Positions 30,233-37,739 of a DNA stretch of 64,000 nt are shown here, one piece after another. Both the position numbers and the translations under genes were made by a program. The stretch lies in the NCBI GenBank assembly GCA_016702335.1, contig JADJEF010000018.1, forward strand, positions 1 to 64,000, in the 5' to 3' direction. Source of the DNA: Rhodocyclaceae bacterium (GTDB taxonomy: Bacteria > Pseudomonadota > Gammaproteobacteria > Burkholderiales > Rhodocyclaceae). A model generated the notes under the pieces. That model searched no databases. It was not told where the DNA came from and saw only the letters and a list, made by a program, of their open reading frames with translations. Every line of letters begins with the position of its first letter. Position 1 is the stretch's first letter.

Positions 30233-30527
30233 AGCCGCCGATGACGACGCGCCGAAGCTCACGCAGGCCGATTTCGACCGTGCCCGTTTTCGCGTCGGTC
30301 TGAAGGACGCCAGCCGCGCCGAATGGCAGGCGGCGGTGCGCGCACGGGTAGTCAAGCTGCGCATCAACATCATGCTAGACGCCCCCATCGTGGAACATTT
30401 CAAGGCTCTGGCCGGAGATCGGGGTTACCAGACGCTGATCAACGATACGCTGCGCCGAGTGATCGAGACCGGACATCTGGAGGCCGATCTGCGCCGCTTG
30501 ATCAGGGAGGAACTGCACCCGAGTTGA
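30192..30527 (+). CDS. brnA: BrnA-family antitoxin
   Basis: The protein has 111 aa. The C-terminal ribbon-helix-helix-like region (KLRINIMLDAPIVEHFKAL, then GYQTLINDTLRRVIE) binds DNA. The N-terminal part would cap the toxin. It overlaps brnT by 41 bp and is translated from ATG 30192, where the frame matches the antitoxin family. BrnA usually represses the operon as a dimer or complex. Confidence 0.9.
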   Translation: MKQTSTTKMPDISKAADDDAPKLTQADFDRARFRVGLKDASRAEWQAAVRARVVKLRINIMLDAPIVEHFKALAGDRGYQTLINDTLRRVIETGHLEADLRRLIREELHPS

Positions 30528-30642
30528 GGGAGTGGTCATTGCGATCAAGTCTTTTCCCCGCTCAGGGAACCCATGTTCGTGATGACCGTAGCCCGGCGTG
30601 GTGCGCCGTTCCGCCAGGGCCGCCGCGCGCGCCTCGCTAAAA

Positions 30643-30660
30643 GGGACAGACCACAGTTTT
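30643..30660 (+). repeat. Left member of an 18-bp direct repeat around a toxin-antitoxin pair
   Basis: GGGACAGACCACAGTTTT. It matches the sequence at 31497-31514 at 15 of 18 positions in the same orientation. Confidence 0.6.
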
Positions 30661-30674
30661 CCTCTACCCGACTA

Positions 30675-30959
30675 TTACTTGGGCCAGCGTTGGCGCGCAT
30701 GTACGACATTGAGGGCCGTGATGGTGGTGGCATCTTCGACCAGGATGACGATGTAGTTTTGATGGGCGGCAAGTTCGAGGGTGCCGGGCACGCGCCCTTT
30801 ACGCCGGGGGAAATTGCGATCGGCCAACTTCTCCACCTGCTCATCAATCACTAGCCACATCTCCAGTGCCGCACGCGGGCTGTCAATGGCGATGTGCGCT
30901 TCGATGGCAGCCAAGTCGTCGCAGTAGCTGACCGTGCGCTCAACGCGCTTGGCTTTCAC
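30675..30959 (-). CDS. ParE/RelE-type toxin
   Basis: The protein has 94 aa with the RelE/ParE pattern: VERTVSYCDDLAAIEAHIA, a central helix with WLVIDEQVEKLADRNF, FPRRKGRVPGTLEL and the C-terminal strand NYIVILVEDATTITALNVVHARQ. Its ATG overlaps the stop of the upstream gene by four bases (ATGA), so the pair is translationally coupled, antitoxin first. Gyrase poisoning or mRNA cleavage cannot be distinguished by sequence. Confidence 0.83.
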   Translation of the reverse strand: MKAKRVERTVSYCDDLAAIEAHIAIDSPRAALEMWLVIDEQVEKLADRNFPRRKGRVPGTLELAAHQNYIVILVEDATTITALNVVHARQRWPK

Positions 30960-31402
30960 AGCGCGCGTCGCTTTTGCTCACGGATTTGCTTCCACTCCTT
31001 GGCGGGAATGATCGAATTGCCGCCATCGGCAAGGCCGGCCAGCGACGCACCGACTTTCTCGCTAAGCCACGTGTCATAGGCCGCTGCTTCGTGGGCATGC
31101 TTCATTCGGGCGCTGGCATCCGTACGCTGGCGGCTTGGTTGCAGCGCCGTGGGATCATAGTGCGATGCATCCACCTGGTACTTGACGATGCCCAGGTCGC
31201 GCAAGTAAGCCGCCAAGGTTTCAAATCGGCGAAAGATGCGAACGGTGCCCCGCTTTGCGGCCAGCGTGCGTTGGGTCATTCCGTACTGAATCACAACACC
31301 CCAGCCCCCCGGTTGGCCGACGATTTGTACAGCGCGCACCGCCCCCGCCTCGATCAGTGTGGAGAGTGCGGCGTGGTCAATGGTTTGGGGGGTATTGGCC
31401 AT
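30956..31402 (-). CDS. Predicted partner antitoxin (ParC/partition-associated-like)
   Basis: The protein has 148 aa. The N-terminal half (ALSTLIEAGAVRAVQIVGQ, GGWGVVIQYG, RIFRRFETLAAYLRDLGI) resembles proteins annotated as ParC-like partition-associated or antitoxin proteins. The tail is basic and helical (PAKEWKQIREQKRR). It overlaps the ParE-type toxin by four bases, which is the main argument for an antitoxin role. The longer, two-part structure is atypical for a simple ParD. Confidence 0.62.
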   Translation of the reverse strand: MANTPQTIDHAALSTLIEAGAVRAVQIVGQPGGWGVVIQYGMTQRTLAAKRGTVRIFRRFETLAAYLRDLGIVKYQVDASHYDPTALQPSRQRTDASARMKHAHEAAAYDTWLSEKVGASLAGLADGGNSIIPAKEWKQIREQKRRAL

Positions 31403-31496
31403 AAGGTCGAATCGGGATAAGCCGACGACAGTATGACCGCTTTATAGATAAACGGGGAGCCTGCGTTCGGCCGCTATGTCCCGCCAGTACAGAACA

Positions 31497-31514
31497 GGGG
31501 CAGACCACGGTTAT
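31497..31514 (+). repeat. Right member of the 18-bp direct repeat
   Basis: GGGGCAGACCACGGTTAT, 15 of 18 positions equal to 30643-30660. Together they bracket the toxin-antitoxin pair at 30675-31402. Confidence 0.6.
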
Positions 31515-31544
31515 CGCTCACATCTTCATCGCCGCAGCCACTTA

Positions 31545-31573
31545 ATCGCCGTCTCGCCAGCGCCGACTTGCGG
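31545..31573 (+). repeat. Dispersed repeat, copy 11 (intergenic)
   Basis: Perfect consensus: ATCGCCGTC, TCGCCA, GCGCCGACTTGCGG. It lies between the antitoxin start and the end of the phnE-like gene. Confidence 0.92.
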
Positions 31574-31647
31574 AAATGCCGCGCCTGTCCTCCTGCCATC
31601 ACCATTGGTCATATGGACCGGTCAAGCGCGCGAGTTTAGAAGCGCAG

Positions 31648-32520
31648 CTATCGCGTCAGCACGCGCCGCACCACGTGGCTGACCGCATCCACCACGGCTA
31701 CCATCAGTAGCATGACACCCAGTATGGTGGCGGTTTTGTTCATCTGGAACAGGCCCATGTGAAAGGCCAGCAGTTGGCCCAGACCACCCGCGCCCACCAC
31801 GCCCAGCACGGCGGCGGCGCGGATGTTGTTTTCCCAGCGGTAGAGCATGTAGCTCATGAGTTGCGGCAGCACCTGCGGCAGGGTGGCGTACCAGAACACG
31901 CGCCCGGCAGGAACTCCTTGCACACGCAGTGCATCGGCCGGGCCGGGCGGGGCGTTTTCCAGACTTTCGGCAAACAGGCGCCCAAGCACGCCGGTGGTGT
32001 GCAGCGCCAGTGCCAATGTGCCGGCAAACGGCCCCAGCCCGGCAGAGATTAGCAACAACGCGGCCCACACCAGCTCAGGAATGCTGCGCAGCGCATTCAA
32101 CACCAGACGCGTGGGCGTGCGTGCCCAGCCGGGGCGTGCCACCGCCGCATGCCGGGTGGGGGCATGGCTGGCAGGTAGCGCCAGGGCCAGCCCGGCCACT
32201 GCCGCCAGCAGCGTGCCCAGCACCGACATGGCCAAGGTTTCCCATGCACCGATGAGCACCTTCTTGAGGAACACGGGCGACAGATCGGGCGGGAAAAACT
32301 CGCTCAGAAAGCGGCCCATGCTGCGCGCCGCGTCGAGCGAGAAAAACTGTGCCCACTGCAAATCGAGTGACCAGAAGCTGGCCACGACCAGCAGCAGCAA
32401 CCCGGCGCTGAGCCAGCAGGCCTGGCAGCGGGCATCGAACAGGGACGGTGGCAGCCGGTAGGGCTGGTTGGCGGCTTTGGGCGCGTTCATGTCAGCCCAA
32501 CGCCTTGCGCAGCCCGGCAC
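31648..32520 (-). CDS. phnE: PhnE-like ABC permease, second subunit
   Basis: The protein has 290 aa and about six hydrophobic helices. The coupling-helix region reads NALRSIPELVWAALLL, with EALRVQGVP-like and NNIRAAAVLGVVGAGGLGQLL segments, typical of the phosphonate PhnE/BPD_transp_1 family. It overlaps the first permease gene by 29 bp and is the last gene of the tesA-selU-phnDCEE run. The two permeases probably form a heterodimer in the inner membrane. For the substrate see the binding protein entry. Confidence 0.88.
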   Translation of the reverse strand: MPGCARRWADMNAPKAANQPYRLPPSLFDARCQACWLSAGLLLLVVASFWSLDLQWAQFFSLDAARSMGRFLSEFFPPDLSPVFLKKVLIGAWETLAMSVLGTLLAAVAGLALALPASHAPTRHAAVARPGWARTPTRLVLNALRSIPELVWAALLLISAGLGPFAGTLALALHTTGVLGRLFAESLENAPPGPADALRVQGVPAGRVFWYATLPQVLPQLMSYMLYRWENNIRAAAVLGVVGAGGLGQLLAFHMGLFQMNKTATILGVMLLMVAVVDAVSHVVRRVLTR

Positions 32521-33343
32521 TCACGCGATCCGCCAGGGCCACCAGTGCAACGAACACCAGCAACATGCTGGCTACCTCACCCCCATTGAACATTTTCATG
32601 CTGTTGTCCAGTTGCTGCCCCAGGCCACCCGCCCCGACGAAGCCCAGCACCACTGACGAACGGATGGCACATTCCCAGCGGTACACGGTGTAGCTGGTCA
32701 GCTCGGCAGCGCTGGTCGGCAGCAAGCCGTAAAAGAAGGCTTGCAAGCGCCCGCTACCGTTGCGCAGCAGGGTTTCGGTGGGTTGGGTTCCGCTGCTTTC
32801 CAGAATTTCGCCGTACACTTTGCCCAGCATGCCGCCGTAGGTGAGCGCAATGGCCAGCACCCCCGCCGTGGGCCCCAGACCGACGACGCGCACAAACACC
32901 AGCGCCCACACCAACTCGGGGATGCTGCGCAGCACGATCAGCAGCCAGCGTACCGCCTGCCGAACTAAAAATGGCACGCGCGCCATGCGCCCAGACAGCG
33001 CTGAAACCGAGAGCACGCGCGTGTTCAGGAGCGTGAGGGGGATGGCAATTACCAGCGCCAGTGTGACCCCGACGGTCGCCATGGCGACCGTGCGCCAGGT
33101 GTCGCGCGCCACCATGAGCAAAAACTCGCTGCTGTGCGCCAGCGGCCAGAAGCTGCTGATGAATTGGGCGCTGACGCGCAGATTGTCCGCTTCCAGCAGC
33201 ACCCATGGCTTGAACTCGGTGGCGACCGTCAGCGGCCAGAGCAAGACGACCAGCACGCTGAGCCAGGCCACGCGGCCGACCCATGCGGGGTCACGCAGGG
33301 GTGGCGAGCCGAAAGGGAAGGGCGTGAGCGTGGAGGTATTCAC
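32492..33343 (-). CDS. phnE: PhnE-like ABC permease, first subunit
   Basis: The protein has 283 aa with six hydrophobic segments. It shows VLRSIPELVWALVFVR and WECAIRSSVVLGFVGAGGLGQ, the PhnE family markers. It is homologous to the overlapping second permease, so a heterodimeric channel is likely. It follows phnC on the same strand after a 65-bp space. The N-terminal 30 residues are proline-rich and cytoplasmic. Confidence 0.88.
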   Translation of the reverse strand: MNTSTLTPFPFGSPPLRDPAWVGRVAWLSVLVVLLWPLTVATEFKPWVLLEADNLRVSAQFISSFWPLAHSSEFLLMVARDTWRTVAMATVGVTLALVIAIPLTLLNTRVLSVSALSGRMARVPFLVRQAVRWLLIVLRSIPELVWALVFVRVVGLGPTAGVLAIALTYGGMLGKVYGEILESSGTQPTETLLRNGSGRLQAFFYGLLPTSAAELTSYTVYRWECAIRSSVVLGFVGAGGLGQQLDNSMKMFNGGEVASMLLVFVALVALADRVSAGLRKALG

Positions 33344-33408
33344 GTAGGCAATTGACGGGGGCAGTGGTCGGGCAGCGGTCGGGCAGCGGTAAGCGGGCAG
33401 CAGACCGC

Positions 33409-34281
33409 TCAGCGGCAGTGCATGGCCACAGGCTGTGGTGCTGCGGAGGGCGCATCGCTGACCACAAGCACCTCGCCACGCAATTCGTGCTCGTACTGGT
33501 CGTACAAGCGGGTCAAATGCTCACGGCTGACCTGGGCGGCGGGTAGATCGAACGCCACCTGGCCGTCGCGCATCCCCACTACGCGGGGGAAATGGCTCAG
33601 TGCCACATCGACCTGGTGCAGCGTGGCCACCAGCGTCAGCTGTCTGGCCTGCGCTTCTTCCACCAGCGTGGCAATGGCTTGCCGTGAACGGGTGGGATCA
33701 AGTGCGGAGAGCGGTTCGTCGATCAGCCAGAGCCGGGCGGGCGCGAGCAAGCCACGGGCGAGGCCCACACGCTGGCGTTCGCCGCCGCTCAGTCGATCTA
33801 CCCGTTCAAAGAGTTTTTCGGCCAGGTCGAAGCGCTCCAGCGCCTGAAATGCCGCCGGTATGTCGCCGGGGTAAAACAGTGAGCGCAGGCTGGCCCACAG
33901 GCCCATGGCGGGCAGGCGACCGGCCAGCACCGAAGTGACCACACGCTGGCGGGGTGGCAAGGGCGGCACTTGCGGGGCCAGAAACAGTTGCCCGCGCAGG
34001 GTTTGCAGTGCGCGGCGCGGCAGTTGCCAGGGGTGCTGATCATCCAGCGTGTAGCTGCCCTCCGTTGGCGGCAAGGCACAGGCGAGCACCTGCAGCAGCG
34101 TTGTTTTGCCAGCCCCCGAGGGACCGATGATGGCGACCTGCTCGCCGGCATTCACACGCAGGCTCACCCCTCTGAGGGCAGCGGCAGCACCGGACCGGGC
34201 CGCCGGGTGCCGCGCGCTCAGGTCCACGAGCTGGAGACTCAGCCCCGGGTTGCTTGTAGTCAAAGCGGTGGCTACTGTCAA
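33409..34281 (-). CDS. phnC: PhnC-like ABC transporter ATPase
   Basis: The protein has 290 aa. Walker A GPSGAGKTT (about residue 52), Q-loop, signature LSGGERQRVG and Walker B LWLIDEPLSALDP are all intact. The order and length fit PhnC. The ATG overlaps the stop of the phnD-like gene by four bases, so translation is coupled. It energises import by the two PhnE-like permeases. The last ~25 residues are not conserved. Confidence 0.88.
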   Translation of the reverse strand: MTVATALTTSNPGLSLQLVDLSARHPAARSGAAAALRGVSLRVNAGEQVAIIGPSGAGKTTLLQVLACALPPTEGSYTLDDQHPWQLPRRALQTLRGQLFLAPQVPPLPPRQRVVTSVLAGRLPAMGLWASLRSLFYPGDIPAAFQALERFDLAEKLFERVDRLSGGERQRVGLARGLLAPARLWLIDEPLSALDPTRSRQAIATLVEEAQARQLTLVATLHQVDVALSHFPRVVGMRDGQVAFDLPAAQVSREHLTRLYDQYEHELRGEVLVVSDAPSAAPQPVAMHCR

Positions 34282-35156
34282 AGCAGGCCCGCGCTGCGTG
34301 CGGCGGTCTCCAGGCCCTTGTAGTTGGACGGCTGGGTAGCGATGTAGCGCGTGGCCCGGTTGAGCTTGAGAATTTCAGCATGCTCGGGATTGGCCGGGTC
34401 CAGTGCCAGCAGCGCGGCTTTGACCTTGGCCTGCATGTCGGCAGGCATGTCGGCATGGACCGACCAGTTGTAGTTGAAGTAGCCGGGGGTGGTGTAGAAC
34501 ACGTCCACCGCTTTGGTGTCTACCTTGTTTTCGGCGACAAACTTTTTCCATACTGTGATGTCGAGCGCCGCGGCATCGACCTTGCCGCTGACCACCGAGG
34601 CGATGGTGGCATCGTGCGCACCGCTGTAGGCAATACGCTTGAAGTCTTTTTCCGGGTCAATCTTCGCTTCCAGCAAAAAGCTGCGCGGCATCAGGTGGCC
34701 GGAGGTGCTGCTTTGCGAGCCGAAGCTGATTTGCTTGCCCTTCATGTCGGCCAGGGTCTTGATGCCGGAGTCGGTCTTGGTGATGAACACCGACTGGAAC
34801 TTCGCATCTTCTTCACGCTGGGCGAGTGGCACGACCTTTCCGCCGGAACGCAAATTGGCCTGTACGTGGGTGAAGCCGCCAAACCACACCAGATCCACCT
34901 TTTTGTTCACCAGCGCTTCGACCGCCGCGGGGTAGTCGCTCACTGGGGTGAACTCCACCTTGACGTTCAAGGCTTTTTCCAGATAGCTGGCCAGCGGGGT
35001 GAACTTGCGAATCTGCTCGGTGGCCGCCTCTTCCGGAATCGTGGTCACGCGTAAAACCGTCTGCGCGTGCAGTGCAGAGTGGGTGAAAACCGCGGCCGAA
35101 AAGAGAATGCAAGACACCAGGGCGCGGCGGGTGCGAGAGGCTAATGAGCTGATCAT
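34278..35156 (-). CDS. phnD: PhnD-family periplasmic binding protein, probably for an oxidised selenium compound
   Basis: The protein has 292 aa. Start MISSLAS at 35156 has GGAG upstream and gives a good Sec signal cleaved after ALHAQ. The mature part begins VLRVTTIPEEAATEQIRKF and contains DLVWFGGFTHVQ, SFGSQSSTSGHLMP and YSGAHDATIASVVSGKVDAAAL. This is the PhnD/transferrin-like fold. PhnD relatives next to selenium genes are treated in protein-family collections as putative selenate-binding proteins, and selU lies immediately upstream here. I therefore infer selenate/selenite rather than phosphonate uptake. No phosphonate catabolism genes (phnG-M, phnX, phnY) are present in the window. Confidence 0.78.
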   Translation of the reverse strand: MISSLASRTRRALVSCILFSAAVFTHSALHAQTVLRVTTIPEEAATEQIRKFTPLASYLEKALNVKVEFTPVSDYPAAVEALVNKKVDLVWFGGFTHVQANLRSGGKVVPLAQREEDAKFQSVFITKTDSGIKTLADMKGKQISFGSQSSTSGHLMPRSFLLEAKIDPEKDFKRIAYSGAHDATIASVVSGKVDAAALDITVWKKFVAENKVDTKAVDVFYTTPGYFNYNWSVHADMPADMQAKVKAALLALDPANPEHAEILKLNRATRYIATQPSNYKGLETAARSAGLL

Positions 35157-35255
35157 GGTGACTCCGGTAGGGTTAGGGTTGGGCTCGGGTGGGTTCAGAC
35201 CCGACTTTAACCAAGCCAGTGGCCTGTCGCGACGCAAGGGGTAGATAAATCGCCA

Positions 35256-36338
35256 TCATCCGCAAGTCGGCGCTGGTGAGACGGCGATGGGTGCCGGTTG
35301 GCGGGCGATTTCGCCAGCCAGCGCCTCGATTCCGGCATCTCTCAGGCTGTCGGCATCGATAACCGTGGCACTGTCAAGCTCACTGAAGTTGGTGTTTTGC
35401 GAGCGCAGGTAGAGTGGGTCGTAGTGCTTGACCAGCAAGGCCTCGACCAGCGCCGGAAAGTCATGCGCGTGAATCAGCTGGTTCCAGTGGGCGAGCGTCT
35501 CGTTACTGTGCAAGCCATGCAGATGACCCAAGTGGTGACTCAGCCAAGCCGGGTCGGCGATGGCGTAGTCGTAGTCGCGCAGCAAAAAGTTAACGCGCTC
35601 GGCAAGGCTGGCCCCAATGCGGTAGCAACGGCCGGCCCGTATGCGCTGGATCAACTGCTCGGGCAGGTGCAGCACGCCAATCTTGCGGCTCTCGGCCTCC
35701 ACGTACACCGGGCGGCTCGGGTCAAAATCGTGCAGGGCGGCATACAGGGCTGACTCAAAGCGCCGCTGCGCGGGTTGTTCGATGCCGGGCAGCTCGCCCA
35801 GTACCGAGCCCTTGTGCGCCGCCAGTTGCTCCAAATGCAGCACCTGTTCGCCCTGGCGCGCCAGGGCCTCCAGCACCCGGCTCTTGGCGCTGCCGGTCGG
35901 GCCGGTAATCACGCGAAAGTGAAGATGGCCGGGCAGTTGTTCGAGTTGCTCAAGCACATGTCGTCGCCAGGTGCGGTAGCCGCCTTCGAGCCGTGCCGCA
36001 TCCCAACCCACCTCGCGCAGAATGTGGGTGAACGCCCCGCTGCGCTGACCACCACGCCAGCAATACACGAGCGGGCGCCACTCTTTGGGTTGGTCGCTGA
36101 ACTTCGCTTCGATGTGGTCAGCGACATTGCGTGCCACCAGCACGGCGCCCAGCTTGCGCGCGGTGAACGGTGAGGCTTGCTTGTAGAGGGTGCCGACCGC
36201 AATGCGCTGCTCGTTGTCGAGCACCGGGCAGCTGATGGCTCCGGGCAACTGATCGTCAATAAACTCGGCGGGCGAGCGCGCATCGATGAGAGTGTCGAAC
36301 TCGGCCAGCTGGGCGAGTGTGGCAATAGGTTTGGACAT
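35256..36338 (-). CDS. selU: tRNA 2-selenouridine synthase
   Basis: The protein has 360 aa. The N-terminal rhodanese domain has CPVLDNEQRIAVGTLYKQ and the active-site loop YCWRGGQRSGAF (Cys at about 92). A P-loop domain follows with GPTGSAKSR (about 144). This is the SelU/YbbB order. It uses selenophosphate (from SelD, not in this window) to replace the 2-thio group of modified wobble uridine in Lys, Glu and Gln tRNAs. It starts two bases after the tesA stop. The last residues IAVSPAPTCG are encoded by a dispersed repeat, a tail that other family members should lack. Confidence 0.93.
   Translation of the reverse strand: MSKPIATLAQLAEFDTLIDARSPAEFIDDQLPGAISCPVLDNEQRIAVGTLYKQASPFTARKLGAVLVARNVADHIEAKFSDQPKEWRPLVYCWRGGQRSGAFTHILREVGWDAARLEGGYRTWRRHVLEQLEQLPGHLHFRVITGPTGSAKSRVLEALARQGEQVLHLEQLAAHKGSVLGELPGIEQPAQRRFESALYAALHDFDPSRPVYVEAESRKIGVLHLPEQLIQRIRAGRCYRIGASLAERVNFLLRDYDYAIADPAWLSHHLGHLHGLHSNETLAHWNQLIHAHDFPALVEALLVKHYDPLYLRSQNTNFSELDSATVIDADSLRDAGIEALAGEIARQPAPIAVSPAPTCG
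35260..35288 (-). repeat. Dispersed repeat, copy 12 (forms the selU C-terminus)
   Basis: Minus-strand ATCGCCGTC, TCACCA, GCGCCGACTTGCGG, perfect. It is read in the opposite sense to the other coding copies, giving IAVSPAPTCG and the selU stop just after it. Confidence 0.92.
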
Positions 36339-36340
36339 GC

Positions 36341-36988
36341 TTATTTGAGTAGCGGTTTGAGCGCTGACCAGACGTGCTCGAGCAGGCGTGGCTGGGCCGC
36401 GGCCACCGGATGCAGCCGGTCGGGCTGAAAGGCGTTTGCGTCGGCCGCAATGGGTTCGAGCAGGAAGGGCAGCAGGGCGGCTTTTTCTGCTTTGGCCAGT
36501 TGGGCAAAGCTGGCCTCAAAGGCCTGGTTGTACGCGGGGCCGTAATTCGGCGGCAGGCGCATGCCTACCAGCAGCACCCGTACCTTGCGCTCACGCGCCA
36601 GACGCAGCATGGCGGAAAGATTGTCGCGCATCTGTGCCACCGGCAGACCGCGCAGCCCATCGTTAGCCCCCAGTGCCAGAACCATGACCGCAGGCTTGCT
36701 TTCATTGAGCGCGGCTTCCAGCCGGGCGCGGCCGCCGGCGGTAGTTTCGCCACTGATGCTGGCGTTGACAAGGCGGTAGGGTCTTTGCGCGCTGGCGAGA
36801 CGTTTTTGCAACAAGGAGGGCCAACTCTGCTCAAGCGCGATACCATAGCCGGCAGAAAGGCTGTCGCCGTAGATGAGCACGGTGGGCGGCGAAGGCGCTT
36901 GCGCGCGGGCAAGTGGCAGCCACAGCGACAGCAGGAGCAGGACGAATGACAGGCTTAGAACCAGAGAGCGATGAACAGTGGCAGGCAT
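36341..36988 (-). CDS. tesA: Periplasmic SGNH esterase, acyl-CoA thioesterase I/lysophospholipase L1 type
   Basis: The protein has 215 aa. Start MPATVHRSLV at 36988 gives a Sec signal cleaved after ARA. SGNH hydrolase blocks are complete: GDSLSAGYG (Ser at about 43), Gly in ISGETTAGG, Asn in LGANDGLRG and the DRLHP His motif near the C-terminus. TesA hydrolyses acyl-CoA and lysophospholipids in the periplasm. Divergent from ybbA with start codons sharing one CATG, the arrangement known from E. coli tesA/ybbA. Followed after two bases by selU, so it is likely the first gene of a tesA-selU-phn transcript. Confidence 0.92.
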   Translation of the reverse strand: MPATVHRSLVLSLSFVLLLLSLWLPLARAQAPSPPTVLIYGDSLSAGYGIALEQSWPSLLQKRLASAQRPYRLVNASISGETTAGGRARLEAALNESKPAVMVLALGANDGLRGLPVAQMRDNLSAMLRLARERKVRVLLVGMRLPPNYGPAYNQAFEASFAQLAKAEKAALLPFLLEPIAADANAFQPDRLHPVAAAQPRLLEHVWSALKPLLK

Positions 36989-37712
36989 GACCGACTCAGA
37001 ATCAGGAAATAGAGACCAGGTGGTGGAGGTGCTGGGCGTAGGCAAGGTCGTTCCCCTGGGTAATCTGGGCAGCGGCGATGCCGGCGTTGCCCAGACGCTC
37101 ACGATTCTGCATGAGATTTCCTTTTCCGTGGCGGCCGGCGAGTCGGTGGCCATCGTCGGTGCTTCGGGCTCCGGCAAATCGACCCTGCTCGGTTTGCTCG
37201 CGGGTCTCGATACCGCCTCGCACGGCCGGGTTTTGCTGGCGGGTGCCGACCTTTCGGTGCTTGATGAAGATGCCCGCGCCGCCCTGCGTGGGCGCTTTCT
37301 CGGGTTTGTGTTCCAGTCGTTTCAGTTACTGCCGGCCTTGACCGCACTGGAAAACGTCATGCTGCCACTGGAGTTGGCTGGCGTATTGTCGGCACGCGAG
37401 GCGCGTGCCAGCGCCCAGCAGATGCTCACGCGCGTTGGGTTGGGCGAGCGACTCGGGCACTACCCCAAGCATCTTTCCGGCGGCGAGCAGCAACGCGTGG
37501 CGTTGGCGCGAGCCTTCGCTCCCCGTCCGCAACTGCTCCTGGCCGACGAGCCGACCGGCAATCTCGATGCGGCGACCGGCACCGCCATCATTGAACTCAT
37601 GTTTCAGATGAATGCCGAAGCCGGAACGACGCTGATTCTTGTCACCCACGACGATCGTCTTGCCGCTCGCTGCGGTCGCGTCTTGCGTATGGTGGGTGGG
37701 CGGCTGATGTAA
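36987..37712 (+). CDS. ybbA: LolD/MacB-type ABC ATPase YbbA
   Basis: The protein has 241 aa. Walker A GASGSGKST, Q-loop VFQSFQLLPALTALENV, signature LSGGEQQRVALARAF and Walker B LLLADEPTGNLD are intact; the LPALTALENV segment is typical of the LolD/MacB group. In E. coli ybbA is followed by the permease gene ybbP. Here the next gene (mltD) is on the other strand, so the permease partner must be elsewhere or absent. The start overlaps the divergent tesA start. ATG 36978 is an alternative start. Confidence 0.88.
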   Translation: MTDSESGNRDQVVEVLGVGKVVPLGNLGSGDAGVAQTLTILHEISFSVAAGESVAIVGASGSGKSTLLGLLAGLDTASHGRVLLAGADLSVLDEDARAALRGRFLGFVFQSFQLLPALTALENVMLPLELAGVLSAREARASAQQMLTRVGLGERLGHYPKHLSGGEQQRVALARAFAPRPQLLLADEPTGNLDAATGTAIIELMFQMNAEAGTTLILVTHDDRLAARCGRVLRMVGGRLM

Positions 37713-37739
37713 GGTCTGCGGGTACCCAGCATAAGCGCG

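Noticed and set aside
34278..35156. Straight call as phosphonate binding protein
   Set aside because: No phosphonate lyase or hydrolase genes are nearby and selU is adjacent, so the selenium reading is preferred, though not proven.
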